Source of the DNA: JADHUC01 sp964623055
GTDB lineage: Bacteria > Planctomycetota > Planctomycetia > Pirellulales > Pirellulaceae
Assembly (NCBI GenBank): GCA_964623055.1
Contig: CAZURK010000028.1
Span: 1-64,000 of the forward strand
Length of the DNA: 64,000 bases
Reading direction: 5' to 3'
Below are positions 8,608 through 17,250 of the stretch, piece by piece. The notes beneath the pieces are model-generated. The model was not told where the DNA came from and did not search any database. It saw only the letters and a list, made by a program, of their open reading frames with translations. Position 1 is the stretch's first letter; each line of letters starts with the position of its first letter. The translations under genes and the position numbers were made by a program.

Positions 8608-9392
8608 CGATTCAGTTGGCCAGCGGGCCGGGTTTGAAAGCTCCCAAGGACATTGTCCCATATCTGACGAACGCCGAAGAGCGATCGGTGTTGTTCATCG
8701 ACGAAATCCACCGCTTGCCCACCGCGGTCGAGGAGTATCTGTACACCGCGATGGAGGATTTCCGAATCGACCTCGTGCTGGGCGAGGGCATCAATGCGCG
8801 GACACACAACCTGTGGCTCAAGCCGTTTACGTTGATCGGCGCCACGACCCGTGCCGGTCTACTTTCGGGGCCGCTTCGCGACCGATTCCTGGTTCGCGAG
8901 CACTTGGGCTTCTATACGGTCGACGAATTGACCGAGATCATTCGCCGAAACGCCCGAAAGCTAAGCGTCGAAACCGATGAAGATGCTGCCGGCGAAATCG
9001 CTACTCGCAGCCGCAGCACCCCGCGAGTTGCGAACAACCGGCTGCGTTGGGTACGGGACTACGCGGACAGCAAAGCGGACGGTCGCATCACGCTCAAGGT
9101 GGCTTGTGCCGCGTTGAAAATGGCGGGCATCGACGAACTGGGGCTCAACAAACTCGATCGCGATTACCTGAGAACCATCATCCGCGTTTTCGAGGGCGGG
9201 CCAGCCGGAATCGAGGCCATCGCCCACACGATGAACGCATCGCCCGACACGCTGGAAGATGAAGTTGAACCGTTCCTGCTGCGCAGCGAACTGGTCGTCC
9301 GTACCCCCCGCGGGCGTGTTGTCACGGCAAGGGCGTACGAGCATCTGAAGATGCTTCCCGGCCAAGATGGTCAGCAACGTCTTTTCGAATAG
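8370..9392 (+). CDS. ruvB: Holliday junction branch migration ATPase RuvB
   Basis: 340 residues, normal for RuvB. It has a Walker A motif GPPGLGKTT, a Walker B motif FIDEIHR, a sensor 1 region IGATTRAGLLSGPLRDRF, and the C-terminal winged-helix segment with NKLDRDYLRTI and VRTPRGR. RuvB hexamers drive branch migration of Holliday junctions with RuvA during recombination repair. ATG 8370 (MARERIVG) is chosen because the family N-terminus starts about 25 residues before the conserved Q-R-x-V-Y region. ruvA and ruvC are not adjacent. The 5' end overlaps the out-of-frame tail of the upstream zinc-ribbon gene by 238 bases. Confidence 0.95.
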   Translation: MARERIVGGGGPPEDDEDRDLRPQRMSEMVGQRDVYERLQIVVEAARKRDEALGHILFDGPPGLGKTTFALCIPRELGVTIQLASGPGLKAPKDIVPYLTNAEERSVLFIDEIHRLPTAVEEYLYTAMEDFRIDLVLGEGINARTHNLWLKPFTLIGATTRAGLLSGPLRDRFLVREHLGFYTVDELTEIIRRNARKLSVETDEDAAGEIATRSRSTPRVANNRLRWVRDYADSKADGRITLKVACAALKMAGIDELGLNKLDRDYLRTIIRVFEGGPAGIEAIAHTMNASPDTLEDEVEPFLLRSELVVRTPRGRVVTARAYEHLKMLPGQDGQQRLFE

Positions 9393-9445
9393 ACGCAGGG
9401 GAGGGCTCGTCGACGCTCGCGGCATCGCTGGGCACGAGCAGCAGA

Positions 9446-9490
9446 CAAAAAAGGAGCCACGTCAGCGCCTGGGGTGCCAACGTGGCTTTC
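9446..9490 (-). terminator. rho-independent terminator (minus strand)
   Basis: Read on the minus strand, the stem AGCCACGT/ACGTGGCT with a 17-base loop is followed by CCTTTTTTG. It probably ends transcription from the NADAR gene upstream at 9655. The plus-strand reading lacks a T-run after the stem. Confidence 0.65.
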
Positions 9491-9654
9491 GTGACTGGTT
9501 TGCAGTCATGAGCGTAAGGTGCTCTACCCACTACATCGAGAATCACATGCTTCAAGTTGACTCGGAAGCGAAGTGATCCGGTCACGCCGGATCTTGGGAT
9601 GAGTCGGATCAACGGCGAGTGCTCGGACGATGCGGAGTGTTCCCGGTTGATGGA

Positions 9655-10077
9655 CTATGCCAGCTCGCGCCGGATTCTCATTAGAATTTCCCCAAGCCGA
9701 TTGCTGCCCTGCCCCTCACAGACGCCCCAAAACCTGTCGTTCCAGTTGTTCCCCTCGATCAGTTCGATGGCGCCGGTCGCCAGCAGCCTGTCCCGCAGAT
9801 CCGCGTGAGTCTCAAACTTTGCGCGCACGAGATGCTCCATGACGTCTACCTTGACCTGATCCCAGTCCGAGCGATGCACCACCTTCCGCGACATCCGCTT
9901 GGCCCTGCCCGGTGTGGGAGCTGTGGCGATGGCGACCTTGTCCTCGGCGTCCATTGCCTTCGCCGACTGGTAGGCGTGCTCGACGGTAACGTACTCGACG
10001 CCGTCCACCACGATCGGCGATGGATAGAAGTTGGACAGGTAACGATATTCTCCGGTGAAGCTGTCGATGGCCTGCAT
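9655..10077 (-). CDS. NADAR family protein (YbiA-like N-glycosidase)
   Basis: 140 residues from ATG 10077, which has a GGGGAGA ribosome-binding site 5-11 bases upstream; the longer frame to 10239 is not supported. Family hallmarks are YLSNFYPSP near the start, TVEHAYQSAKAM, and the C-terminal NDRFWGVCEGQGSN followed by LGEILM. E. coli YbiA, of this family, is linked to hydrolysis of the N-glycosidic bond in riboflavin biosynthesis intermediates. NADAR proteins also occur with NAD/ADP-ribose metabolism, where some remove ADP-ribose. The enzyme is soluble and cytoplasmic. It is divergent from enolase and probably monocistronic. Confidence 0.88.
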   Translation of the reverse strand: MQAIDSFTGEYRYLSNFYPSPIVVDGVEYVTVEHAYQSAKAMDAEDKVAIATAPTPGRAKRMSRKVVHRSDWDQVKVDVMEHLVRAKFETHADLRDRLLATGAIELIEGNNWNDRFWGVCEGQGSNRLGEILMRIRRELA

Positions 10078-10201
10078 GCTTGTCTCCCCAAATAATAGAG
10101 ACGTTGGCAGCCTGATGGTTCGCAGTCCTTGGTGCCGGTTTGCCCTGGAACAATGTTCGCCATGACCAGTGGGGCGACCGTGCCCCTCGCGGTAGGAATC
10201 T

Positions 10202-10209
10202 GCTACAAT
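10202..10209 (+). promoter_or_regulatory. possible extended -10 promoter of eno
   Basis: TGCTACAAT gives an extended -10 (TGN plus TACAAT), about 130 bases before the enolase start. No good -35 box is seen at the usual distance. Confidence 0.35.
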
Positions 10210-10338
10210 CATACGCGACCGACTGCAGCCAAGAGGCAAGAATCAAGTGCGGACGCATACTTCGAGTTCGGCGCGACATAGCGGGAAGGGCGTCGGCTCT
10301 CAAGCCCAATCGCGAGACAGGAAAAGGAGAAATACGTA

Positions 10339-11673
10339 ATGTCGACGAAGATCAAGTCAGTGACAGGCCGTCAGATTCTTGACTCCCGAGGCAATCCTAC
10401 CGTCGAGGTAGACTTGACACTGGAAAACGGCGTCATGGGCCGCGCCGCTGTGCCATCGGGCGCCAGTACGGGTGAGAACGAGGCTTGTGAGCTACGCGAC
10501 AAGAAATTTCCTGAAGCATGCGACAAGAACGACAGGCTGATCTATCGCGGCAAGGGCGTATTGAAGGCCGTCCGACACGTCAACAACGAACTCAAGGAGG
10601 TTGTCGTCAACATGGACGCCGCCGATCAGAAGACGCTCGATCAGGCAATGATTGATGCCGATGGCACACCCAACAAAGGCAAATATGGAGCCAACGCGAT
10701 CCTTGGCATTTCGATGGCCGCGGCAAAGGCGGTCGCGGCGACGCTCGGCAAGCCGTTGTATCAGTACATTGCCGACGATGAAGACGCTGTTATGCTGCCC
10801 GTGCCGATGATGAACATCTTGAATGGCGGCAAACACGCCGATGGCACGGTCGATTTCCAGGAGTTCATGGTCCAGCCGTGGGGCGCCAGCACGTTCAGCG
10901 AAGGCTTGCGTATGGGCGTCGAGATCTTCCATGCGCTGAAGGACGTGCTCAAACGGCACGGCCACAGCGTTTCGGTCGGCGACGAAGGCGGCTACGCCCC
11001 CAGCCTCCACGACAACGAAGGAGCGATGGACATGGTGATGCAGGCGATCCTGGAGGCCGGTTACAAACCTGGCGAGGATGTATGGATCGCCTTGGATCCG
11101 GCCACCAGCGAAATGGTCGATGAAGCCAAGGAGCGAGGCAAGAACGGCTACTGCTTCTTCAAGTCCGACCCGGATCGAATTGCCTCAAGCGACGAGATGA
11201 TCGACATTTGGTCGCGATGGGTGGACAAATACCCCATTCGAAGCATCGAAGACGGCCTGGACCAGAACGATTGGGATGGGTGGGCCGAGTTGACCAAGCG
11301 GTTGGGCAAATACGTACAGTTGGTCGGCGACGATCTGTTTGTGACCAATGTGGACTTCCTGGAAAAAGGAATCGAGAAGAAATGCGCCAACTCGATACTC
11401 GTCAAGGTTAACCAGATCGGCTCACTCAGCGAGACGTACAAAGCGATCGAGATGGCCAGGAAGAGCGATTTCACTGCCGTAGTCAGCCACCGGTCGGGCG
11501 AAACGGAGGACACTACGATCGCCGACTTGGTCGTGGGCAAGGGCACCGGTCAGATCAAAACGGGCTCGGCAAGCCGGTCTGACCGCATCTGCAAGTACAA
11601 CCAACTTCTTCGCATCGAAGAGGAACTCGGCAAGAAGGCTGTGTACGCTGCTTCGACCTGGAACAAGTCGTAA
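10339..11673 (+). CDS. eno: enolase (phosphopyruvate hydratase)
   Basis: 444 residues. Enolase converts 2-phosphoglycerate to phosphoenolpyruvate in glycolysis and is a cytoplasmic Mg2+ enzyme. Diagnostic segments are GRQILDSRGNPTVEVD at the N-terminus, VPSGASTGENEA (phosphate and metal loop), NILNGGKHADG, DEGGYAPSL, the metal ligand in SIEDGLDQNDWDGW, VGDDLFVTN, the catalytic Lys in LVKVNQIGS, and SHRSGETED. It is slightly longer than the usual 425-435 residues. A ribosome-binding site AAAGGAGA lies 9 bases before ATG 10339. It is transcribed alone, with the sulfatase gene following after 63 bases. Confidence 0.97.
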   Translation: MSTKIKSVTGRQILDSRGNPTVEVDLTLENGVMGRAAVPSGASTGENEACELRDKKFPEACDKNDRLIYRGKGVLKAVRHVNNELKEVVVNMDAADQKTLDQAMIDADGTPNKGKYGANAILGISMAAAKAVAATLGKPLYQYIADDEDAVMLPVPMMNILNGGKHADGTVDFQEFMVQPWGASTFSEGLRMGVEIFHALKDVLKRHGHSVSVGDEGGYAPSLHDNEGAMDMVMQAILEAGYKPGEDVWIALDPATSEMVDEAKERGKNGYCFFKSDPDRIASSDEMIDIWSRWVDKYPIRSIEDGLDQNDWDGWAELTKRLGKYVQLVGDDLFVTNVDFLEKGIEKKCANSILVKVNQIGSLSETYKAIEMARKSDFTAVVSHRSGETEDTTIADLVVGKGTGQIKTGSASRSDRICKYNQLLRIEEELGKKAVYAASTWNKS

Positions 11674-11736
11674 ATGCGGGACGTTGATGACAGGGAGGGA
11701 TTGTCAGACTAACACTGCAAGCCTGGAGACCGTGGA

Positions 11737-13320
11737 ATGGTAAGATCTTGCTTGTCGCGGACGATATTCCTGCGTGCTGTTTGCCTGTCTGCGTTTGTCG
11801 CATCGGCCAGAACGCCGGCCGTTCGCGCGTGGGAGACGTCGCCCCCCGATCGTTCCAATGTTCTCTTTATCGCCGTTGACGACTTGCGTCCCGAGTTGGC
11901 CTGCTATGGGGCGAGTCACGTCAAAAGTCCCCACATCGACCGACTGGCCGAGAATGGCGTGACTTTCACGCGTGCCTACTGTCAGCAGGCCGTGTGCAAC
12001 CCATCGCGTGCCAGTCTGATGACCGGCCTGCGGCCCGATACGATCAAGGTGTGGGACTTGAGGACGGATTTTCGCAACACCACGCCCGATGCAGTCACCG
12101 TGGCTCAGCACTTCAAACGGAACGGTTACCACACGGTCGGAATCGGCAAGATCTTTCACAATACGATTCCCGATCCGGTTTCCTGGAGCGAACCAAAGTT
12201 GCACATCGACGGTTATCCATTTGACCCGGATGCCGTCTATCGCAAAAAGGAGAATGTTGAGTATCTCGCCAAATGGCAAGCGGACATCATCAAGGAAGGG
12301 CGACAGGATCGGTACATCGACCGCTTGGGCAAGTGGTATTTGAAATCGGTTGCCACTGAGAACGTGGATATCCCGGATAATGCCTACTTCGACGGTGCGC
12401 AAACGGACGTGGCGATCGAGAAGCTCAATGATCTGAAGGATCGACGCAAACCGTTTTTCTTTGCCGTCGGCTACTACCGGCCACATCTGCCTTTCAATGT
12501 GCCCCGCAAATACTGGGAGATGTACGACCGGGACAAGATCCCTTTGGCAGAGAACTCCTACTTGCCAAGGAATGCACCGTCGATGGCCGTGAACACGATT
12601 CGAGAGCTGAGGGGCTACGTGGATTTCAGAGACGCACCTACGCCGGACCAGGGGCAATTGACCGAGGAGCAGTCCAGGTTGTTACGGCACGGCTACTTCG
12701 CGTCGGTCACCTACATCGACGCTCAGATCGGTAGACTTCTTGACGAATTGAAACGACTTGGGATGCGCGATAACACAATCGTGCTTCTCTGGGGCGATCA
12801 CGGCTGGAAACTCGGCGAACACGGTAGTTGGTGCAAGATGACCAACTACGAGATTGACACGCGCGTGCCATTGATTGTCAGCGCACCGAGGGCGAAAGAG
12901 AACGGGAAGCAATGCGATCGGCTTGTGGAGTTCGTCGATGTCTATCCGACGCTCTGTGCGCTGGCAGGTCTGAATGTGCCCCAACGTATTGAAGGCACGA
13001 GCTTCGCGCCGTTGCTGAACAACTGCAACCGTCGGTGGAAGACCGCGGTGTTCAGTCAGTTTCTTCGCGAAGGGAAATGGGTAGGACCGGATGGCAAGGA
13101 GTACATGGGCCACAGCATTCGCACCGAACGGTATCGTTACGTCGAATGGTTGAACTGGGCAACCAAAGAGAACGTCGGCCGCGAGTTGTATGACCATCGG
13201 ACCGACCCGCAAGAGAATGCGAACGTTGCAGATCTGCCCGAGAATCGAGATGTCGTCAAAGAACTGGCAGCAAAGCTACGCGCCGGTTGGACAGCCGCCC
13301 TGCCCAAACCGTCACGGTGA
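11737..13320 (+). CDS. secreted sulfatase, iduronate-2-sulfatase-like
   Basis: 527 residues with an N-terminal signal peptide (hydrophobic run LRAVCLSAFVASA, cleavage near residue 30). The type I sulfatase signature CNPSRASLMTG places the formylglycine precursor at C87. Metal ligands are at FIAVDDLRPE and in LLWGDHGWKLGEHG. The order of motifs, especially DDLRPELACYG and GYYRPHLPF, is that of the iduronate-2-sulfatase branch. It would remove sulfate esters from algal or animal polysaccharides in the periplasm. Activation needs a formylglycine-generating enzyme, which is not in this window. Its 3' end overlaps the tail of the convergent methyltransferase gene by 9 bases. Confidence 0.92.
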   Translation: MVRSCLSRTIFLRAVCLSAFVASARTPAVRAWETSPPDRSNVLFIAVDDLRPELACYGASHVKSPHIDRLAENGVTFTRAYCQQAVCNPSRASLMTGLRPDTIKVWDLRTDFRNTTPDAVTVAQHFKRNGYHTVGIGKIFHNTIPDPVSWSEPKLHIDGYPFDPDAVYRKKENVEYLAKWQADIIKEGRQDRYIDRLGKWYLKSVATENVDIPDNAYFDGAQTDVAIEKLNDLKDRRKPFFFAVGYYRPHLPFNVPRKYWEMYDRDKIPLAENSYLPRNAPSMAVNTIRELRGYVDFRDAPTPDQGQLTEEQSRLLRHGYFASVTYIDAQIGRLLDELKRLGMRDNTIVLLWGDHGWKLGEHGSWCKMTNYEIDTRVPLIVSAPRAKENGKQCDRLVEFVDVYPTLCALAGLNVPQRIEGTSFAPLLNNCNRRWKTAVFSQFLREGKWVGPDGKEYMGHSIRTERYRYVEWLNWATKENVGRELYDHRTDPQENANVADLPENRDVVKELAAKLRAGWTAALPKPSR

Positions 13321-13911
13321 TGTCAGTTTCAGCGGCGCTTTCCAGAGATAGATGTAGTGCTCGACCGCGTCTTCCTTCGACGTCATCGTGATCGTCTTGT
13401 CCGGCGCTGCGACTTGTCCCCGAAAGCCGTAGTCGTGAGCCACGATGCGCGTGCCAGGCTTGAGCTTCTGCAACTGCGGGATCAGCTTCACGTTCATCCC
13501 AGGCAACAGGTATAGCGCCACGACCGTCGCCTTGCTCATGTCTACGACGTAGATGTCCTCTTCGACGATTTTCACCAAGTCCTTGACGTTGTTGCGGACA
13601 GCGTTCGCCCGCGCGTTCTGAACCAGCTTCGGGTTGAGTTCGATACCGACGCCTCGGCAGCCGTACTTTTTGGCCGCTGTCACAACAATGCGCCCGTCCC
13701 CGCACCCAGGATCGTACACGACGTCTTCCTTGGTCACGCCAGCGACTTTCAACATCTTCGCCACCACGTCATCGGGTGTGGGCACATATACCGAGTCTGG
13801 CGTGCGTTTGGGCTTGCGGGTTGCAGTGTCGTCGGCTGCGTCTACGCCAGAGGCGGCCAACAGGTAGATCCCAAGAATGGCTGACAGGAAGACGTGTGGA
13901 CATCGGCACAT
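13312..13911 (-). CDS. SAM-dependent methyltransferase-like protein with signal peptide
   Basis: 199 residues. Residues 1-25 form a signal peptide (FLSAILGIYLLAASGVDAA). A class I methyltransferase core follows: motif I at D67-P-G-C-G-D-G-R, a GIELNP strand for the ribose hydroxyls, and a VALYLLPGMN segment at motif IV. A SAM enzyme placed outside the cytoplasm is unusual because SAM is cytoplasmic. Planctomycete exported methyltransferase-like proteins of this type are recalled but have no established substrate. The motif I is intact, so it is not an obviously dead fold. A ribosome-binding site AGGAGAT lies just upstream. It is tail-to-tail with the sulfatase, overlapping by 9 bases. Confidence 0.75.
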   Translation of the reverse strand: MCRCPHVFLSAILGIYLLAASGVDAADDTATRKPKRTPDSVYVPTPDDVVAKMLKVAGVTKEDVVYDPGCGDGRIVVTAAKKYGCRGVGIELNPKLVQNARANAVRNNVKDLVKIVEEDIYVVDMSKATVVALYLLPGMNVKLIPQLQKLKPGTRIVAHDYGFRGQVAAPDKTITMTSKEDAVEHYIYLWKAPLKLTSP

Positions 13912-14185
13912 AAGAGAATCTCCTTTCGCCGTTTCCCCCGTGGCGACTATCGAGGGATTAGTGCGAACATCGTTGACTCCCTAGCGTAAGCCACCCGGTG
14001 TCGATGTCAATGTGTCTGGCGCGGGTGAACTCGCAGGAATCGACCTCCCGAGAAAAGACGGCATCGGCGCGCAGGATGTTGGGAAGCACCGGGTAAACCA
14101 GGGTGAGAGGACATAAGCGAGAACGAAGCTCTGAGGCGGCCTCAGGGGCACATGAGATGCCTTTTTGCGAGAAGGAGTTAGTCCT

Positions 14186-14722
14186 ATGAAGACGTTAACA
14201 GCTACATTCGCATGTGGACTGGCATTGTTGGCCACTTCGGCAACGATGGCTCGAGGAGTCCCCGAAGCTGGTCGGGCACGACCATCCATGCATCGCGCGC
14301 CCAGCCACGTTGGACGGCCAACGGCCCGGCCTGGCGCACGGCCAACATCCGGTATGACGCGCAGCGGGTATGCTCGCCAACCGGCAGCCAACCGCGGGAA
14401 TGTCTCGATGCGATCTTGGGCCCGCATGGGCGACATCAAGGGCGAAACACCTCGCCCAGTAAGGTCCAGCGGGATTGGCGGATATCGCCCTTGGTCCAGC
14501 ATCGGGGATATCAAAGGTGAAATGCCGCAACTCCGAGGAACTGGCGGCTATCGACCCTGGTCCAGCATCGGCGACATCAAGGGCGAGACTCCCCAACCGC
14601 GGATGCGTGGTGGTTTCCGACCCTGGGCGACCATGGGTGATATCAAGGGCGAGACTCCTCAGCCCTGGACGGTCGGAGGCTATCGGCCCTGGGCCACCAT
14701 CGGCGACATAAAAGGCGAGTAG
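14186..14722 (+). CDS. secreted protein with five 22-residue GDIKGE repeats
   Basis: 178 residues from ATG 14186, with GAAGGAG 9 bases upstream. A signal peptide (TATFACGLALLATSATMA) is followed by a basic Pro/Arg/Ser-rich segment of about 50 residues. Five copies of a unit then fill the rest of the protein to its last residue. The consensus is GGYRPWxxIGDIKGETPQP plus three variable residues. The first copy is degenerate and the last is cut at GDIKGE. No known family is recognised. The strict spacing, with invariant W, GDIKGE and Pro, suggests an extended or beta-solenoid-like surface or matrix protein. The leader has a hairpin CTGAGG-CGG-CCTCAG at 14132-14146. It appears monocistronic. Confidence 0.7.
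   Translation: MKTLTATFACGLALLATSATMARGVPEAGRARPSMHRAPSHVGRPTARPGARPTSGMTRSGYARQPAANRGNVSMRSWARMGDIKGETPRPVRSSGIGGYRPWSSIGDIKGEMPQLRGTGGYRPWSSIGDIKGETPQPRMRGGFRPWATMGDIKGETPQPWTVGGYRPWATIGDIKGE
14408..14722 (+). repeat. in-frame tandem repeat, 66-bp unit
   Basis: The units are 14408-14476 (69 bases, divergent), 14477-14542, 14543-14608, 14609-14674 and 14675-14722 (truncated by the stop). Each encodes one W-x(2,4)-GDIKGE repeat. Third-position differences between units show the array is old enough to have diverged silently while the peptide was kept. Confidence 0.85.
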
Positions 14723-14752
14723 CCGAATCGCAAGACCGTATCCAAGCGTTTC

Positions 14753-14827
14753 GTGGCCGGGGCTGGACCGAAGGGAAGCCCCGGTCGTGCAATTGCCGGG
14801 GTTTCGCTACGCTCTAACCCCGGCCAC
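14753..14827. repeat. REPIN-like inverted pair, GTGG class
   Basis: The left arm reads GTGG then stem CCGGGGCT/AGCCCCGG. The right arm on the opposite strand reads GTGG then stem CCGGGGTT/AACCCCGG. The two arms differ in stem bases with compensating changes, so each hairpin is kept. It lies between the convergent repeat-protein and DUF4091-like genes and may also act as a bidirectional terminator. Confidence 0.65.
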
Positions 14828-14855
14828 CATTATCAGAGCAGCGGCGATGCGGCCG

Positions 14856-16445
14856 CTACCTGAGCGCACGCTCGATCGCAACGAGGTGATCGGCAACAGC
14901 GCGTCTGAGGGCATTCAGAGATCCCAGACTCGCAGCCTTCTCAGGGTCGAGTTCTTCCATACCGTCTGCGGGCCATTTCATGCCGCCTTGGGTATACGCA
15001 GTCCAGTTGGGAATGATCGAATCTTCGAGGCTCTTGAGGAAACGGGCGGCTGTCTCAACCTGGGCTTGTGCCTTGTTGGCTTTTCGACCGCGGGCAATCA
15101 TCTCTTCGAGTTTGCAGAGGTACTTGAGGTCGTCCACGCCCTCGCGGCTTAGCTCGTAGTTGATCGTGTGGACGATCCGCGTATCGTCCAGCTTGACCAC
15201 CGAACCGGGGCCGCCACCGGTGCCTTCGAGGTTGTAGAACCACTCGACCTTGCCCACCACGCCGAATTTGCTCATTCGCCAGAAGAAGAAGCCGAACGGA
15301 AAGCGACCTTTGCCCGTGTTCACGAGGTAAGGGATCGTTCCGGTCTTTTCGACCAGTTCGGTGATGAACTTGTCGTTCACCAACCGTCGGCCTCGGTTGT
15401 GACTGTCGATGCCGTCCCATCCGTTGTTGAAGGTGGCGAAATTCAAATAGGGCGCCATGGCCATCACTTCCATGTAGCCGTTCATGTCGCTTGTCGTGCA
15501 GATCTCCGGCAATTCCTCGTAGGTCAGTCGGGCGAGCTTTCCGGCGTACTCGACGCCCTTCACGCCCTTGTTCGTGAACTCGTCGCCAATACTGAAGATG
15601 ACCGGCACGTCGTGTTTCTTCGTTTCGGCGTGGAGTTTCCGCATCACCTCGATGTACTTCTGCTGGAAGCGTTTGCTCTCCACGGGGCCGTAGCCGGTCA
15701 ACCCTGTGAGCGACAGGCCCATGGGCGCCGCGAACATCACGGGCTTCGTGAAACCGGCCTTGAGATATTCTTCGATGAACGTACCGAGTTGGCTCGTGTC
15801 ATCGTCGTTGATTGGCATGTGAAAGCCGTACAGCGGCCCGACATTCGTCATGCCGTGTTCACGCATGTCGCGGAGATTCGCTCGGAGTATCTCGACGCTC
15901 CCGGGCCAGGCATAGTGCCATCCGATGGAAAAAGGCGGTTCGTCGAGCGCGATCGGCAACACCTCCAGGTTCATTTGAATTTCAGCCAGCGACTTGTTTG
16001 CGCTGAAGATGGTGACCTTGCCGCTGTAGGTTCCGGACTTGGCGTCCTCTGGCACACGGATGGTGACCCAGAACAGTTCCTTACTCCACGCCGGCATATC
16101 CCAGGTGTGCCCGAGGGGATACAGCCTCTTGTTCGCCCCATGTCCGCCTTCTGCTGATCGCACGACGACGTTTTCGGTCGGGATGTTACCGGCAGGTCCG
16201 ACAAGCGGGCCACCTCTGATCATGACTTCCACCGTCCGCTCCTTCGGCTGAAGTGCAAAGCTGAACGGTTCGTATTCACCTGGCGCAGCGAAGATCGAAA
16301 CGGTGTCGGTCTTCTCGGGCCCCAACACGCTTTCCTCGCCGACGATCTGCTTGCCCGAATAATCGGTCACGTACACGTCCACATCGGCCGACAAGACCGC
16401 GCGGCAGATAGAGATCACGCATAAGGCGAAGAATAGCCGTTGCAT
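14856..16445 (-). CDS. secreted DUF4091/glycoside-hydrolase-like protein
   Basis: 529 residues with a short signal peptide (LFFALCVISICRAVLSA). Residues about 20-170 form a beta-rich N-terminal domain. A TIM-barrel-like region follows with GWHYAWPGS, GPLYGFHMP, IFSIGDEF and NNGWDGIDSHNRGRR motifs. FNNGWDG and the late FFFWRMSKFGVVGKVEW match the layout of planctomycete DUF4091 / GH123-neighbour proteins. The acidic pair in GDEF is a candidate catalytic residue. A role in breaking down complex polysaccharide outside the cytoplasm is inferred from the fold and the signal. It is the last gene of a minus-strand unit behind the SHOCT/jelly-roll protein, 25 bases away. Confidence 0.7.
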   Translation of the reverse strand: MQRLFFALCVISICRAVLSADVDVYVTDYSGKQIVGEESVLGPEKTDTVSIFAAPGEYEPFSFALQPKERTVEVMIRGGPLVGPAGNIPTENVVVRSAEGGHGANKRLYPLGHTWDMPAWSKELFWVTIRVPEDAKSGTYSGKVTIFSANKSLAEIQMNLEVLPIALDEPPFSIGWHYAWPGSVEILRANLRDMREHGMTNVGPLYGFHMPINDDDTSQLGTFIEEYLKAGFTKPVMFAAPMGLSLTGLTGYGPVESKRFQQKYIEVMRKLHAETKKHDVPVIFSIGDEFTNKGVKGVEYAGKLARLTYEELPEICTTSDMNGYMEVMAMAPYLNFATFNNGWDGIDSHNRGRRLVNDKFITELVEKTGTIPYLVNTGKGRFPFGFFFWRMSKFGVVGKVEWFYNLEGTGGGPGSVVKLDDTRIVHTINYELSREGVDDLKYLCKLEEMIARGRKANKAQAQVETAARFLKSLEDSIIPNWTAYTQGGMKWPADGMEELDPEKAASLGSLNALRRAVADHLVAIERALR

Positions 16446-16470
16446 ATCAGCGCTCTCCTTTGACTAGAAG

Positions 16471-17208
16471 TCAGTCACTCGGCTTCATTCCGAGCGGCAC
16501 CAACTTGGCGTCGTCCAACCATATCGTGCCTTCACCTGTGACGTAGACGTAGACGCTGTATCCGTCCGCGTCAGGCTCAAGCGTTCCTTTCAGCACGACG
16601 CGTTCCCATTCGGATCCAATGCGGCCGCGAAATGTGCCTCGGGCACCCGCTTCGAAGTTCAGGAACAGTTGGTTGTCGCCTTCGCCCTTTGCCCAGATAC
16701 TGAACTCGTATTCGGCTGCACCGGGAACGACTGGCAGGCGCGGCGTTGAGATCCCGATCCGGCCGCGGCGACCGAGACACGTAACACGTGCCGAATACTC
16801 GCCGGACCTGACGTACTGTGGACGATCTTCCCACCGGTTCTCGTAATCACCGCCCCAACTCCAACCGCCCCACCACATCCAGCGTGAGCGATTAGGGCGC
16901 GAGTTTCTGTTGATGTCCTCGAAGCTTGCGTTCTGGATGAAGTTCAGCGGCGGATTGGTGACCGAGAGCATCGTGGGATCGAATTTGCCGGCAAGACGAG
17001 CCTCGAGCATCTCCTTCTTGCGCCGATAGTGATCCTCGGTCATCATGCCGGCCGATTTCAGCTCGGCAATTTCCTTGAGTGCGCCGAGGATTCGTTCTTT
17101 CGGCCAGAGCTTCCGTGCGAGTTCTTCTTTCGTTTCGGCGGCGTCCAACATCGGCGTCGTCAAGCCGAAAAACACGAATGCGATCAAGAGCCGTTGTTTC
17201 GTTTCCAT
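16471..17208 (-). CDS. secreted protein with SHOCT-like motif and jelly-roll domain
   Basis: 245 residues. It has a signal peptide (LLIAFVFFGLTTPMLDAA). Residues about 40-70 (LKEIAELKSAGMMTEDHYR) resemble a SHOCT motif, a short helix hairpin usually at the C-terminus of cytoplasmic or membrane proteins. Residues about 85-240 form a carbohydrate-binding-type jelly roll (CBM4/9-like), with NASFED near its start and TIWLDDAKLVPLG at its end, the standard opening and closing of that fold. The Trp-rich loop WMWWGGWSWGG is unusual. A good ribosome-binding site AGGAG sits 8 bases before ATG 17208. It is probably co-transcribed with the DUF4091-like enzyme and could present or retain polysaccharide for it. 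Confidence 0.65.
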   Translation of the reverse strand: METKQRLLIAFVFFGLTTPMLDAAETKEELARKLWPKERILGALKEIAELKSAGMMTEDHYRRKKEMLEARLAGKFDPTMLSVTNPPLNFIQNASFEDINRNSRPNRSRWMWWGGWSWGGDYENRWEDRPQYVRSGEYSARVTCLGRRGRIGISTPRLPVVPGAAEYEFSIWAKGEGDNQLFLNFEAGARGTFRGRIGSEWERVVLKGTLEPDADGYSVYVYVTGEGTIWLDDAKLVPLGMKPSD

Positions 17209-17250
17209 TACCCCACTCCTCCATACCTCTTAAAGCGACGCTTCCCGTGG

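Noticed and set aside
9450..9540. tRNA-like stretch on the minus strand (GGGTAGAGCACC near 9530)
   Set aside because: The anticodon arm does not pair, and no T-loop (GTTCRA) lies at the right distance. The hairpin near 9446-9490 is a terminator.
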